64,000 bases of DNA from Tricholoma matsutake (GCA_026075535.2 AP026539.1:10974001-11038000), one strand, 5' to 3'. Counted from the stretch's first letter, positions 1 to 10,583 are shown. Notes: generated by a model not told the origin, from the sequence alone. Program-made: numbers and translations.

Positions 1-125
1 GGAGTCACCATGCGTCAAAGCACCTCCCGTCGGAAGTGAGTTGAGTCAAATGAGAAAATTAAAGTACCCGGTCTTGCCGGCGTACATCTGGTCGTCGTGG
101 GTTACAATAACAGAAAATTGTAACA
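1..125 (-). repeat. G1 3' LTR, partial
   Basis: Matches 6343-6467 over its full length. It ends with TGTAACA on the plus strand (TGTTACA in element sense), the expected chromovirus terminus. The rest lies left of the window. Confidence 0.92.
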
Positions 126-143
126 TTACCCTCTCTCTATCTT
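126..143 (-). promoter_or_regulatory. G1 polypurine tract
   Basis: In element sense a run of A and G (GATAGAGAGAGGGTAA) sits directly before the 3' LTR. This is where plus-strand DNA synthesis is primed. G2 and G4 have the same arrangement with a longer G run. Confidence 0.8.
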
Positions 144-406
144 CAAAGTCACTGACTTCGAATAATATCTTTGTTCCTTCTCTGGGGTCTGGTTGGATGT
201 GGTCTGGATAAATGAATGGGTTGGGGTCGAGGGGTGCGATGGAGGAATAACTCATGTCCAAACTCAGACCATGATTGGGTTCTTCTGGTTCGTGCTGCCT
301 CAGGCAGTGGTGTCAGTGGGGTGGTGATCTCGTAGAGAGATGGGTTCTCTATAGGGTTTTGTAGAATGGAGAATTTGATGTCTGTAATTGGGGGTTTGGG
401 TCTTGG

Positions 407-505
407 TCAAAAGATGGCATAGAGGCAGAATACAAAGGTCAGGGCTGTGGCCACAGCCAGGATCGTGCCAATGACGATGACGAGGATCTCAATCCCTGTG
501 GGCAT
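407..505 (-). CDS. small one-pass membrane peptide downstream of pol (G1 copy)
   Basis: An ATG at 505 opens a 32-residue frame starting MPTGIEIL and ending FCLYAIF. About 25 residues form one hydrophobic segment. TGA at 407-409 stops it, but the frame stays open for roughly 80 more codons and still matches the G4 copy (58643-58846), for example at PPITDI. Differences between the copies include silent third-position changes, which suggests selection on the protein. It lies between the end of pol (531) and the 3' LTR, the place of env in retroviruses, but nothing else here resembles an envelope protein. Function unknown. Confidence 0.6.
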   Translation of the reverse strand: MPTGIEILVIVIGTILAVATALTFVFCLYAIF

Positions 506-530
506 GGTTCCACCTCTACAGCCGTCACTG

Positions 531-1964
531 TCATTTATATGCTCCTAGAATTTTTTTGGCATGTTTCAGGTTTCCCTCGGGCTCCCATGAGTTCTCCGAG
601 GTTGGGTATCCAACCCACTTTACTAAAAAGTGCATGGTCCTTCCTTTCTTCTTATGTCCGATGATTGCTTCCACTTCATATTCCAATTCACCTTCTATCA
701 GGTCGGGCGGTGGTTCTGGGAAGTTTGGTCCATGTGTCTCAGTTTCTTTGTATGGGGAAAGAAGTGCCGCGTGGAATACTGGGTGTATTTTCCACTGTTC
801 TGGTAATTTCAGTCGATAGGAGAGTGGGCTCAGGACCTTCTCGATAGAGAATAGTCCTTCTCTTTTCGGTGCAAGCTTCTTTGTTTGGTGTGTCGTTCTG
901 AGGTTCTTTGCTTCTAACCACACTCTGTCTCCTTCTTTGAACGGGGTGAAGTGCCTCATCATTCTTTCTGCCATCATTTGTCTGGCCAACTTGTGAGTTG
1001 CCTTCGCTTTGTCTCAGGCCCGTTGCAGTGCAACTATTGGTTTTTCTATGGCCGGTATGTTCGTCTTCAGGTAGGGGAGTGGGATCGCCTTGGGCTCATA
1101 GCCCATCATGAGGTAGAATGGGGAGTTCTTTTGTATGGAGTGTGTCCTCTGGTTGTGTGTGAACTCTGCGGTCGGGAGGAGGTGCTTCCAATTCTCCTGG
1201 TTGTTCGAGCAGAAGATCCGTAGGTATACTTCCACTTCCTGGTTCACCCGTTCTGTCTCCCCATCGGTCTGGGGGTGGTACACTGTGCTCATTGCCAGCT
1301 TGATTCCGAGCAGCCTTCCTAGCTCTTGGAACAGCTGTGAGGCAAATCTGGGATCTCTGTCAGAGATGATCTTGTCTGAAAGGCCAAATCATTTGTAGAC
1401 ATTGTCTAGGTAGAGGGTGGCCGCTCCCAATGCATCTATCATTTTCCTGCAAGGGATAAAAATTACCCCCTTCATAAGCTCATGGTCTACCATGACCATG
1501 AGTGCATCATAACCATCAGACTCCGGTAAGTCAGTTATAAAATCGGTTGTCACCATAGCAAATGGTCTTGTTGCTTTGGATTTAATCGGTTGTAGAGGCG
1601 GTGTCATCGGGTGGGTGTTGACTTTCATTTGCTGGCATGTTGCGCATCCAGCGACATAGTTTTTGATGTACATCATCATTCCTGGCCACCAGTAGTCTCT
1701 CCTAACCATTTCAGTTGTCTGCCATTGTCCCAGGTGTCCGCTGGTTACTCCCTTGTGGTATTTTTGCACCAGCTTCTTCCATAGATCTCTGTTGTCTGGG
1801 ACATAGCACCTGTCTCGGAAAAATAGAAGGCAATCCTCTATTTTCCAATCTTCCAATGCTGACTTTATCAGTGGGGTTTCTTTTGTCTTTAGCACTTCAA
1901 TTGCGCTTTTTACCAGATCGTCTTTCATGATACTACTTGCAAGTAGATCATGAACTTCCATAAC
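531..1964 (-). pseudogene. G1 pol, integrase and chromodomain block
   Basis: Starts with an HHCC zinc module (YHKGVTSGH, later CATC). The DDE integrase core follows: Asp in TTDFITDLP, Asp in the DRDP motif, Glu in the VNQE segment after YHPQTDGETER. Then a GPY-like segment and a C-terminal chromodomain (ELEYEVEAII, FLVKWVGYP, SENSWEPEGNL), which in chromoviruses targets integration to marked chromatin. TGA interrupts the frame at 1389-1391 and 1014-1016; at the first, G4 has Arg (HVYTRFGL). The natural stop is TGA at 531. Confidence 0.93.
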
Positions 1965-3850
1965 ATCGTGACATCTTCATTGTCATTGTCTTCTTTGGGT
2001 ACATGATCCACTCTCCATGATAACACATCACTCTGCACCATCTGCAATCCAGGTACATGGATGATTTGCAAGTCGAATTCCGATAGGAATAGGCTCCATC
2101 TTGCCTGTCATCTGTTCAGTTTCTGTGCTGTTTGGAAGTACGTCAAGTTTTTGTGGTCCAACAGGATTACCACCAGGTGCCCTGAACCCACTAGGTAGTG
2201 TCTCCAGGTCTCTAGTGATTGTATTATTGCTAGTAGCTCCCTGTCGTAAATCTCGTAGTTCCATTCCATTGGTGTTAGCGCATGCGATATGTATCCGCAT
2301 GGGTGCCAGTCCCCATTCGTGTCCCTTTGTCTCAGCACTCCTCCTGTAGCATGTTTCGAGGCGTCTGATTTGATTGTGAATGGCTTTGTTGGGTCTGGCA
2401 TCAGCAGTACCGGTGCTTCTGCGAATTTCTTTTTCAGTGTTTGAAAGGCTTGTTCGCATTCCATTGTCCAGTTGAACGTCTTGTCCTTCTTTGTCAGTTC
2501 ATTAAGTGGTCTGCTTGTCTCTGCAAAATGTCCAATGAATTTCCTGTAGAAATTTCCAAATCCCAGGAAGGATCTGACTGCTTTTACGTTAGTTGGGGTA
2601 GGCCAATCCTGTATACCTGCGAGTTTCATGGCAATTTCATTGGGTCAGATGATTAGACCCAAGAATTCCACTTCGTGGATGTTGAACTTGCATTTCTCTG
2701 GCTTCAGGTATAAGTTGTTTTCCACCAGTCTTTGCAGTACTCTCTTTGTCCTTTCCTGGTGTTCGTTCTGATCCTTGGAGAATATCAGGATGTCATCCAT
2801 GTAAATCACAAGCCATCCTTCTCCGATCATGTCGTGGAATATCTCGTTCATCATTGCCTGGAAAGTCGCCGGTGAGTTGCATAATCCGAAGAACATCACC
2901 ATTGGTTCAAACAGCCCCCGATTTGTCTTGAAGGCTGCCTTCCATTGATCTCCATCCTTGATTCTGACGTTGTGATATCCCCATCAGATGTCCAATTTTG
3001 TAAACCATTTTGCCCCTCTCACTTTGTCCAACAGGTCCCCTACCAGCGGCAATGGGTAGGTGTTCTTGATCATTCCGTTGTTTAAGTACCTGTAATCTTG
3101 GCAGGGCCGTAGCGCATCCGAGTCCTTCTTCGCAATGAAGAAGAATGGTGACACCATGGGTGATTTCGATGGTTGGATGTATCCTTTCTGTAGGCTTTTG
3201 TCAAGAAACTCATCGAGTTTCTTTTGTTCTGCCAGTGACAATGGGTAAACCCTGCAATCCTTTGCCATGAAGTCTGTTTTCAGCTTGATCGCATGATCCC
3301 AGGGTCTTGATTCTGGGAATCTTTCCAATGCTTCCTTTTCGAATATCCGTCGGTATTCCCTGTACTGTTTGGGGAGTAGTTCATCGAGGGTCTTTTGTTC
3401 AGGGTCTCCTTCCTTCTTGTGTGTCAGGTGTTGTGAGACCGATGTTTTTGCCCTGATCCAGATATTTTGTCTGTAAGCATATCGTGGTGATCCCTTTACC
3501 TTTACAATCTGAGAGATTGTCTTCATTGATTGGGAGTACCCATATCTTGGTTCGTCGTACTCCTCTGTCAATGGTGTTTTAGCTGGTTCGAATATTCCAA
3601 TGACGGGTTCTCCTCGGATGTAGGCGACTAGTAGTTCATCGTCTGCAATCCTTTGTTTGGGTGTCCCTTCCAGTTGTTCCATTGCTTGTTCCTTTGCCTG
3701 TTTGTGGTTTTCCGATGCTGGGTTTTCCTTCCCAGTGTCTTCTTTGTTTTGTGGCCCAATGGGCTCCGCATCTTGAAGAGTCGTGACTGCAATCTCTTCA
3801 TCCTCCACTTCTTCGATTGTCGCTCTCCTTGTTTTGGTGGGTGTCTTGCC
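1965..3850 (-). pseudogene. G1 pol, reverse transcriptase and RNase H block
   Basis: Encodes the RT fingers and palm ([30 protein letters not shown]), the catalytic YMDD motif (VIYMDDILIF), the thumb ([14 protein letters not shown]) and an RNase H with [11 protein letters not shown] and DREL motifs. In-frame TGA codons lie at 2984, 2645 and 2108; G4 or G2 has Arg at the first two ([15 protein letters not shown]). A frameshift at about 1965-1975 separates RNase H from integrase, and another at about 3850-3912 separates RT from the protease spacer. Confidence 0.93.
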
Positions 3851-4661
3851 CCCTTCCCATTTAGTTCAGAGTGCCTCTTGCTTTAGTGGCAATTCTTTGG
3901 CATCGTGCTAGTCATTTCTCACTTGCCAACTTCTTTTTGAGGGCGAGCTTCTCTAGTTCTTTAGCAGCTGTGCGGCGCCACATAAGTTGCTCTTCTTCCT
4001 TTGCCTTTGTCTTGAGGCCCATCTTTTCTTTTGCTTGGGCGACCATCCTTTGGGCCCATGCCTGTTTCTCCTCATTTGTCATTTCCTTGAAGGGCCTCCC
4101 TTCTTCTTTGACTGTTCTCCAGCGCCAAGCCAGATGTTCATCATCGGATTTCTCCATTCGTACCCTCCCAATGAGGGTTTTCCCTTTCCCAAATGAGAAT
4201 TCTGGGTGGGTTCTGTTGGTCATTCAGAATTGGAAGGTTCCAATTCTCCAGTCGATTACTGGATTGATTCTTCTGAGCCATGGCAGACCCAGGATGATTG
4301 ATTCTTTCCCTAGTCCTGCAATGAGGAACATTGTCAGGAACGATCTTCCATTGATCATCAGGAATCCTTTGGCATAGTGGGAAATCTCCCCTTTCTTGTT
4401 TGGGGTTCCATCCATGTTATTGACCCTGATTGTCCTCTCCAGGGGGTGTAACTCGAATCCGCCGCTTTTTGCAAATTCATGGCTCATGAATATTCCTCCT
4501 GCTCCTGAGTCGAGTAGGGCTTCAGTTTCAATGGCTTTCCCTCTGCCTGCTCCTAGCACTTTGACATCTAAACACATAGATTGATTCTTCAAAGTAGCTA
4601 GCAGTACAGAGCAGACAGAGAGTTCGGTGGTACCTGGCATCAAGGCAGGCCACCTCTTTAA
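3851..4661 (-). pseudogene. G1 pol, aspartic protease and charged spacer
   Basis: The retropepsin signature LLDSGAGGIF is clear, followed by the flap region and IILGLPWLRRINPVIDW. A Lys/Glu-rich helical spacer of about 100 residues follows (EKQAWAQRMVAQAKEKMG). TGA codons occur at 4224-4226, straight after GTFQF, and at 3912-3914. G4 has TGA at the same place after GTLEF, so this change is either ancestral or a mutational hot spot. The block is read in the -1 frame relative to gag. Confidence 0.88.
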
Positions 4662-5746
4662 AAACCCTCGTCCCCTATTAAGGTGAGAGCTTTCTCCTTT
4701 CCTTCTTTGTCGAGTTCTTTCATGATTGCCCAGATCTTTGAGTAGGCTTCTTCACCTTTCTTCTTTGGGAATGACCAATTTTTGGCCCTTGTCTCCCCTT
4801 TCTTATGTTTGGTTGCTCTGTGTCCTGATTGGTGGCACACAAAGCATAATCCCTTCTTCATATGCTTGATCCTCTCTTGATTGGAGAGTCGGTTAATCTC
4901 AAGTGGACCTTCCTTTGATTTGGAGTTGGGCAGCTTCCTTGCTAAGGCCTCTTGTGCCTTCCCAGCTATGGCCCTTGCTCTTCTCCATTGTCCATCATAC
5001 TTGGAGGTGGCATTGATCATCCCTTCTAATGTGGTGGGGATTGTTTCCATGTTAAAGACTCTCTTGAGGAGTCTTGGGTTCAGCCCATCCATGAAGAGCT
5101 TGATGAGGGCAGTGTCGTCATTGATTCCTGCCTTCTCTCGCAGGATTTGGAACTGCGCTATGTAGTCCTCCAGGTCCTGTCCCTGCTTCAATGTTTTCAT
5201 GTCTGTCCTGGCTCTGCCAGCTTCGTCAATCGGTGTGAACGCCGTTTTGAGTGCCACTTTGAAGGTCAACCATGTTCCTAGGTCTTCCTTCTCTGCCCAT
5301 GTCTGTGCCCAGGGCGTGGCAGTTCCTCCGTTCATAAATGACAATGCGAAGATGATTTTCTTTTCATCGGTGTCATAGATTCCGTGGTTCACTCTCAAAT
5401 AGAGTTTTACTTCTTGTAAGAACTTTGCAGTTCTTGTTCGGTCCCCTGTGAAGTCAGAGGGGGTTCAGATTCTAATCTCCTTGGTAGATGCAGTGGGTTC
5501 AGTAGACATGTTGGCATTGTCGTTGGATAGGGAGAATGGATCTCGTTCTGGGGTTTCTTCTTTATCGAAGGATCTAAAATCCTCTTCATCGAGGTATCAG
5601 GGTTCTTCATCACTGGTTCTCCTTGAGAACCACTTCTGTGCTGGTTCCGAGTATCATACTAGTCGACCCTGGTATCTATACCATGGGGTTCTTCCTGATG
5701 ATGATGCTCTGGTTGGAGGTCTGTCTGGGCTTTGTCTGAAAGACAT
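4658..5746 (-). pseudogene. G1 gag, capsid and nucleocapsid
   Basis: The frame runs from ATG at 5746 (MSFRQSPDRPP) to TAA at 4658, about 362 codons. In-frame TGA codons lie at 5654, 5597 and 5465, each compatible with a lost CGA. The middle has the usual retrotransposon gag pattern (IIFALSFMNGG, then WLTFKVALKTAF). Near the C-terminus is a zinc knuckle CFVCHQSGHRATKH, where the last Cys of CCHC is His. I chose the upstream ATG because the frame is open apart from the TGAs and the N-terminus resembles the gag fragment at 57571-57735. Confidence 0.85.
4661..4667 (-). promoter_or_regulatory. -1 ribosomal frameshift heptamer at the gag stop
   Basis: In element sense the heptamer G GGT TTT directly precedes the gag stop TAA (4660-4658). 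A -1 slip re-pairs as GGG TTT and continues TTA AAG into the protease frame, which is open across the junction. This is a standard X XXY YYZ slippery sequence. A downstream stimulatory structure was not tested. Confidence 0.7.
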
Positions 5747-5754
5747 TGTGTCTG

Positions 5755-5768
5755 CACCTAGGTAGGTG
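5755..5768. promoter_or_regulatory. palindrome in the G1 leader
   Basis: CACCTA and TAGGTG flank GG about 25 nt inside the 5' LTR. The same palindrome occurs at the equivalent place beside the LTR at 57736. No standard tRNA primer-binding site was found beside either LTR, so the palindrome may belong to a self-priming or packaging structure. That is inference. Confidence 0.45.
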
Positions 5769-5837
5769 GACTTCGTAGATCAGCTTGACCTTTTGTTAAG
5801 ACCATAGGTCTCAACTCAGCCTAGTCTTCATACGTTG

Positions 5838-6044
5838 CAGTTGGAGGCTTTCCAACTGTATCGGTTCTTGCAGTAAGAGGCTCTCTTACTGTATCGGGTT
5901 CTGTTTGGGACTTGGTGCTTCCTAAGTCGATATGGCTATCCGTACTCAGAGGCTTTCTGAGTAGACCATTGGTTTGTGTATCACAGTTGGAGGCCTTCCA
6001 ACTGTCGAGTTCGAGTTATCACAGCTAGGGGCTTCCTAAGCTGT
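5838..6044. repeat. array of six covarying hairpins in the G1 LTR
   Basis: Hairpins at 5838-5858, 5871-5891, 5910-5927, 5944-5962, 5984-6004 and 6021-6044, with starts 33-40 nt apart. Plus-strand left arms include AGTTGGA, AGTAAGA, ACTTGG, CTCAGA and ACAGCTAGG, each matched by its complement. The loop is almost always GGCT or GGCC (AGCC or GGCC in transcript sense). Stems differ but pairing is kept. Their position at the LTR-internal junction puts them in the RNA leader. Confidence 0.75.
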
Positions 6045-6206
6045 CGAGTGTTCTGGTTGAGTCTAAGACCATTATTTGAATTAGGTCAAGCTAAGGAATA
6101 CAGGCAGTATTACTGTAGCTTATATATGGTTCAGAGAATGTCTATCATCCAATCGGAATACGAGATCCTTGTCAAGTAAATATAGAAGGAACAATAGAAC
6201 AGTAAG

Positions 6207-6283
6207 CCTCATGCCTAGCATGAGGAGTCCAATGTCACGGAGTGCTGCAATGCAGCATGTTGATCATGAGTGTCCGACGTCAC
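6207..6283. promoter_or_regulatory. G1 U3 palindromes and a CRE-like box
   Basis: A palindrome with arms CCTCATGC and GCATGAGG lies at 6207-6225. GACGTCAC, a CRE/ATF-type bZIP site, lies at 6276-6283. The G4 LTR has two copies of the palindrome and five TGAYRTCA-like boxes, so this is probably the promoter or enhancer part of the LTR. Binding is inferred from the motif only. Confidence 0.5.
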
Positions 6284-6467
6284 AGACCTCATGTCAAAGG
6301 GCTGTCACATCACAGCATGCATGGGAATGGGTTCGGGTGCATGGAGTCACCATGCGTCAAAGCATCTCCCGTTGGAAGTGAGTCGAGTTGAATGAGAAAA
6401 TTAAAGTACCCAGTCTTGCCAGCGTACATCTGGTCATCATGGGTTACGATAACAGAAAATTGTAACA

Positions 6468-6767
6468 CTTTCAGCCAAGAAAGAAACTTGATTTAATCAA
6501 CCAGGTACACAATCTAATTTTAATCCTAATTACTAAAAAGTAAAAATTATACTTATCTTTATATTCAGAATTAAGAACTCCGTTTGGTTTAGATCTTTTT
6601 TTGTTTTTGTTGTTTTCGAACACCACCCATATGTCAGCATGTCAGCTCTTATTCCATAAGATGTTGGCATATTTCTATGATATTTATACCAAAGGGAGAC
6701 CAGAAGATGCAGGTATTAAATCATCTTTAACAACCACTGTGATATAGTTAATTTTGATTTTTCACAG
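6468..6767. other. intergenic, no gene seen
   Basis: AT-rich sequence to the right of G1. The last bases (TTTTTCACAG) look like a splice acceptor for the following relic. Nothing else is recognisable. Confidence 0.5.
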
Positions 6768-7260
6768 GACCCCTAAAATCCCCCATTCCTCATGTTCCCA
6801 ATCCATCAACCTTTGACGGCATCCACAATCTCTTCTTGCTGTGTAACATCATTGAGATGGCCAACATACTCCATCCAGATAGCTACCATACTGGCCTTAG
6901 TGTATCTCAGCACCAGGAGATGATAAGAGGTCAGTTCTTGTCTCGGGCAATTGTTTCCTGGGTAATCAGAAACTATGACATCGAGCTTGTGATGACAGAG
7001 ACATTTTACTGGAATTATCTTGCATACTAGGCACATGCTATCTGTTATGCCAAGAAATTTGGGGACTCATGAGAAGCATACTCTTACACAGGCGTACCAC
7101 TCACTAAGGAAGTGTATACGTTGATAGAATAATCATTCCGAGGTGTCGAGGGTTTTTGGGAGCAATGGGAGTCATTTGCAGACGTCGACCTGGGTACATT
7201 TGCTTGGCCCAAAGATGACCTGCACATGGTCAAGATTTGAAAACCCAGAGTACAAGGTAT
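6768..7260 (+). pseudogene. relic of the JmjC-like gene family, C-terminal region
   Basis: After a likely splice acceptor the frame reads HVPNPSTFDGIHNLFLLCN, then EMANILHPDSYHTG and WVIRNYDIE. It aligns by eye with the C-terminal part of the gene at 10852-12414 (HLPNLETMDGVLAVLS, MAELANVLHTDMYQEG, WLHNHYSIE); both later share TFAW plus a Lys. At least four stops (TAG, TGA, TAA) break it after about 85 codons. It is a decayed paralogue about 5 kb from the fuller copy. The function of this segment is unknown. Confidence 0.6.
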
Positions 7261-7706
7261 GTTAACAGCTACCCTTGCAAGTTAGTCTGTGTTCATGGGA
7301 AATCTAGCAAAATTATCGTGGGATGCAGATGGCCACAACTATAATGACATTCAATGGGCCAGTGAACGAACAGGCAGGCCAAGCAAACGTACAAGGTTGG
7401 GCTGAATTGCACAAGATTTGGAAGGGTTGGAATATCAGGACAGCATTATTTTTTAACTAGAAGCCATAGCACTGCGTCGGTGTATAAAACTAGTATTGCA
7501 TAGGACTACTTTCTGATAGCCTTGGTGTGCAGCTACTACATGGACATTGTCCTTCTTCAAACCAGTCAGGGCCATAGTCTGTGAACAGCTCCTCTTCTTT
7601 TTTTATTGGCCTGGTTACTCAAATGGTAAATCCACAGCTGTCACACAGTGGAACATACTGTAAAATTCAAATGATGTGTGAGTATTGTGGAATATGATTT
7701 ACCCAC
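7261..7706. other. intergenic, no gene seen
   Basis: Continues from the JmjC-like relic. A few short TFAW-like or exon-like pieces may extend it, but no frame can be supported. Confidence 0.4.
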
Positions 7707-8759
7707 CTAAACATTGTGTGACACACAATGATGATTTATAAAATGAATTGGACCGAAAAGTACTCGGGGCTCCAATACCTCTCCTTGATTGACATGTGGA
7801 ACGACCACAGATAAGTTGGTGTGGTCTGACAAATTATCTGTCAGCACAAGCCCCGCCAACTCATATATGTACTCTCCAGGGCAGAACACCCAAGAAGCCT
7901 TCATTCCAAACTCTTCCTTATTATTAGCTGTCCGTATGACCTTCAGGCGCACATCTGAAGAGTCCAGTATCACGGCAGTGTATGCTTGGAGGATCCTGTG
8001 TAGTTTAAATCAAAGAAATAAAATTCTTGTCAAAACTTTTACATACCATAATAATGTTTTCCTATTCCCGCCTCCCCCCCTCAATATTTCAAATGTATTC
8101 CACATTTTTGTTGTGAGATCAAGGTTATGGTCATATACCATGCTGCCCCGCCCAGACCTAACCATTGCTTGTATGTCTCATACATGTGTTTCATCTGTAT
8201 TTTTGTTTCCATATCCAGAGATTCCTCTACTCTATCCTTCAAGAGAATGCGTGCTGGAAAACTTGGCATTAAGATTGTATTGATCACAAGAGAGTCCATG
8301 CAAACAACACTCTGGGATGGGAGTCTTGCAAGTCTGAGAACTTGTGCTATTTCAAATTTGTCTTCATCTCTGTTCCCCCACTCCACCTCATTGTTTGAGT
8401 ACTGTAAAATTTCAGGTGGGTTGGCACTGGTACGTGGCATAGCTATTAGCTTGAAACAGCCAGGAGTCACGTGTGCTCAATGTCCTCATGATCACACACT
8501 GATTGTCTTGGACGTGTTATCCTTGAGTTATCACCGCACCATGTCTACTTTTTGTCATGCAACGTCCAAGCTCCTTTCTGAGATAACCTGGCACACCAAC
8601 ATCATTCTTGGGCCATAGGATCTGCAAGATCAGGTCCTTGATGTGCGTGTATTGACCTCTCCCACTGTGACAATTGATATGAACACATTTAAGACAGGAA
8701 TTTTCCAGAAAGATCTTGGAAGCTGAACAGGAACTCTCTGGAAATTCAGCTGATGTCAA
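7707..8759 (-). pseudogene. SET-domain protein remnant
   Basis: The clearest part is 7707-7995: GEYIYELAG followed by FGPIHFINHHCVSHNV. This fits the end of a SET domain, whose signature is F-[IL]-NH-x-C-x-x-N, the S-adenosylmethionine-binding knot of lysine methyltransferases. A 51-bp intron with GTATGT and ACACAG borders fits 7996-8046. Upstream pieces at 8081-8470 and 8517-8759 are open on the same strand, and one has a Cys pair (CLKCVHINC), but I cannot join them without stops. Probably a broken methyltransferase-like gene; the substrate cannot be told. Confidence 0.5.
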
Positions 8760-9015
8760 AGTGGCTTGAAAGGTCCTACAGATTGAACCAGGTGGTATTC
8801 ATAAAATCAATGATCAACTTCTCTATAAAGCTGTCAACTGCGTCCTTGGTTACTGTATCATGGATGTTTGTCAATGGGTCAAGAGTGGAAGTGCTTCCTT
8901 GCAAATGATGGCAGTACCAACTTTGCTCAGACCTCATAGTGATCTTTTGCAAAAGCTGGTGCATATTAATACCCACACCTGTTGATTGTAATCGATTGCC
9001 TTTTACTATTTGCAG

Positions 9016-10583
9016 AAAGTACAGAAAATGCAAAACTGGCCCAACATGCTCATGAAGGCCAAGGTCTCCTTAGAAAGTGTTTTAGCATCTGACAGTGACG
9101 TGCCCACATTCAATCCTTCACAAGACCCCACACAACATTTGCTGAACTCAATAATCTGCTTCACGACACAGAACAAGGGCCAGAAATGGCTCTCTAATTT
9201 TGAAGTTGCAGCAATGAATCTCAGTGTCCATCGGAAGGTATGTCTATCACTACTCTGTTCGATCTGGAATAAATATGTCGCCATCTAGGGCCACTGGGAT
9301 GTTGCTGGCTCTCTGTTAGAAGTTGCTAACCAGAGGCAGGTGCAAAGCTGTTAAACAAATCGCTGCTCTTAATATCTCTCTTCAGTCAAGCTTTGCAAAT
9401 CCAGGGCTCCAGTCAAAAGCGAATGAGTTGTCTACATAACCCACTTAACATAGCGCTTTCTCTTTTGCTACTTGCACTCCTGCAAGACAAGCTGATGTGG
9501 ACTGGGTCGGCCAGTAGCAAGTCCATTCTAGAAGTTGGTTGCAACCGTTGTTTCCATTATGCTGCTTACTTGCGTTTTTTTTATAGACACTACATGTATT
9601 TTCTGGCAACGAACCCCCATTGCTACTTAGGGTTGAATTTGAAATATGGTCGGCAATGATTGATGTTGCCGATGGCATCGCAGAGACTCTTCCGCAATTG
9701 CAGGAAGCCCTCCGTCGCATTGAGAATATCATTGCTAATGAAAACATCACAGAGATGTCGGGATGGTTCGGAGGTGCGTTTATTATTGTGAGTTGAGTAA
9801 GCGCTCTGACCAGTAGCCAGAGCACGAAGAGTTAGCAAGACATGCAGCTGTTGAGGAAATGTGTAGTCCAGATGCGAGCCCCAGGAACAATAAAGAAGGT
9901 ATGCATCATGAAGACATGCCAACAACACCGGATGTAGGCCCTGGGCCAAGGGTTACGATGCCACCGCCACCTCAAACTCCAGCGGGTGAATATGGCAAGT
10001 TGTGTTTTAATCTTGGAGCTAGTTGTACATCAAGAACTTGATTACAGATACAAGCGGCAACAACCCTGACGGTGCAGACATTTCTTGAATGTCTCCTACA
10101 CAAAACCCCGAACCAGAGGACAACAAGCCTCAAGGCAGCCACTCAAACACACCCGATGACACATGCCAAAAAAGAGAAGAGGCAAGATGCAGAAGAGAAG
10201 AGGCGCAAAAAATATGAGAAGAGCAGCGGCAACAGGAAGCAGTGAAATTGGCCATGGCAAAAGCAAGAAAAGGCAAAGGCTGTGAAAGTACAGATGCGGA
10301 AAAACAGGCCAAATTGAGAAAAAAGGATTATGAATGTCGAAGAAGAGAACATGAAAAGGAAAAAAGGGAAAGCAAAAGAGAAAGGGAGAGGGAAGAGCAA
10401 GAGCAAGAGCAAGAGCAAGAGACCGATGATGAGGCAGAATTGAAACCCGTGAAGCTCGTAGATCTTAACATGAGTACCCCCATTCCGCATTTTGTAAACA
10501 AACTCACCATATTACATTATACTATGGTCAATTCAGCCCCACAAGAGGAGGAACAGGTGAACCCTCTTATTGGTGATGAATAA
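9016..10583 (+). CDS. hypothetical multi-exon gene, exons provisional
   Basis: An exon at 9016-9237 (74 codons, flanked by TTTGCAG and GTATGT) encodes a polar helical segment ending LSVHRK. A second candidate at 9631-9773 reads IWSAMIDVADGIAETL and then LRRIENIIANENI, followed by GTGCGT. Later pieces include a Pro-rich stretch near 9960 and a strongly charged coiled coil at 10190-10440 with (GAGCAA) repeats giving EQEQEQEQ. Phases between exons are not all consistent, so decay or a wrong junction is possible. No family recognised. It may be the 5' part of the JmjC-like gene that follows. Confidence 0.35.

Larger units (their letters stand above)
1..6467 (-). mobile_element. Ty3/gypsy chromovirus G1, 3' LTR cut by window start
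   Basis: Minus-strand LTR retrotransposon. Order in its own sense: 5' LTR (5794-6467), leader with a palindrome, gag, a -1 frameshift site, protease, charged spacer, reverse transcriptase, RNase H, integrase, chromodomain, a small membrane peptide, polypurine tract, 3' LTR (only 1-125 visible). It is dead: several in-frame TGA stops and two frameshifts. The overlapping part of the two LTRs differs at 10 of 125 positions, 9 of them explained by CpG to TpG or CpA change. The flanking duplication cannot be tested because the left end lies outside the window. Confidence 0.93.
5794..6467 (-). repeat. G1 5' LTR, 674 bp
   Basis: Bounded by TGTTA...TAACA. The right 125 bp match the partial 3' LTR at 1-125. 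The half nearest the internal region (end of R and U5) holds a hairpin array, and the outer half (U3) holds palindromes and bZIP-like boxes. Both are listed separately. Confidence 0.9.

Noticed and set aside
407..505. True env gene for G1 or G4
   Set aside because: Too short, with no signal peptide, furin-like site or fusion peptide visible; position alone is not enough.
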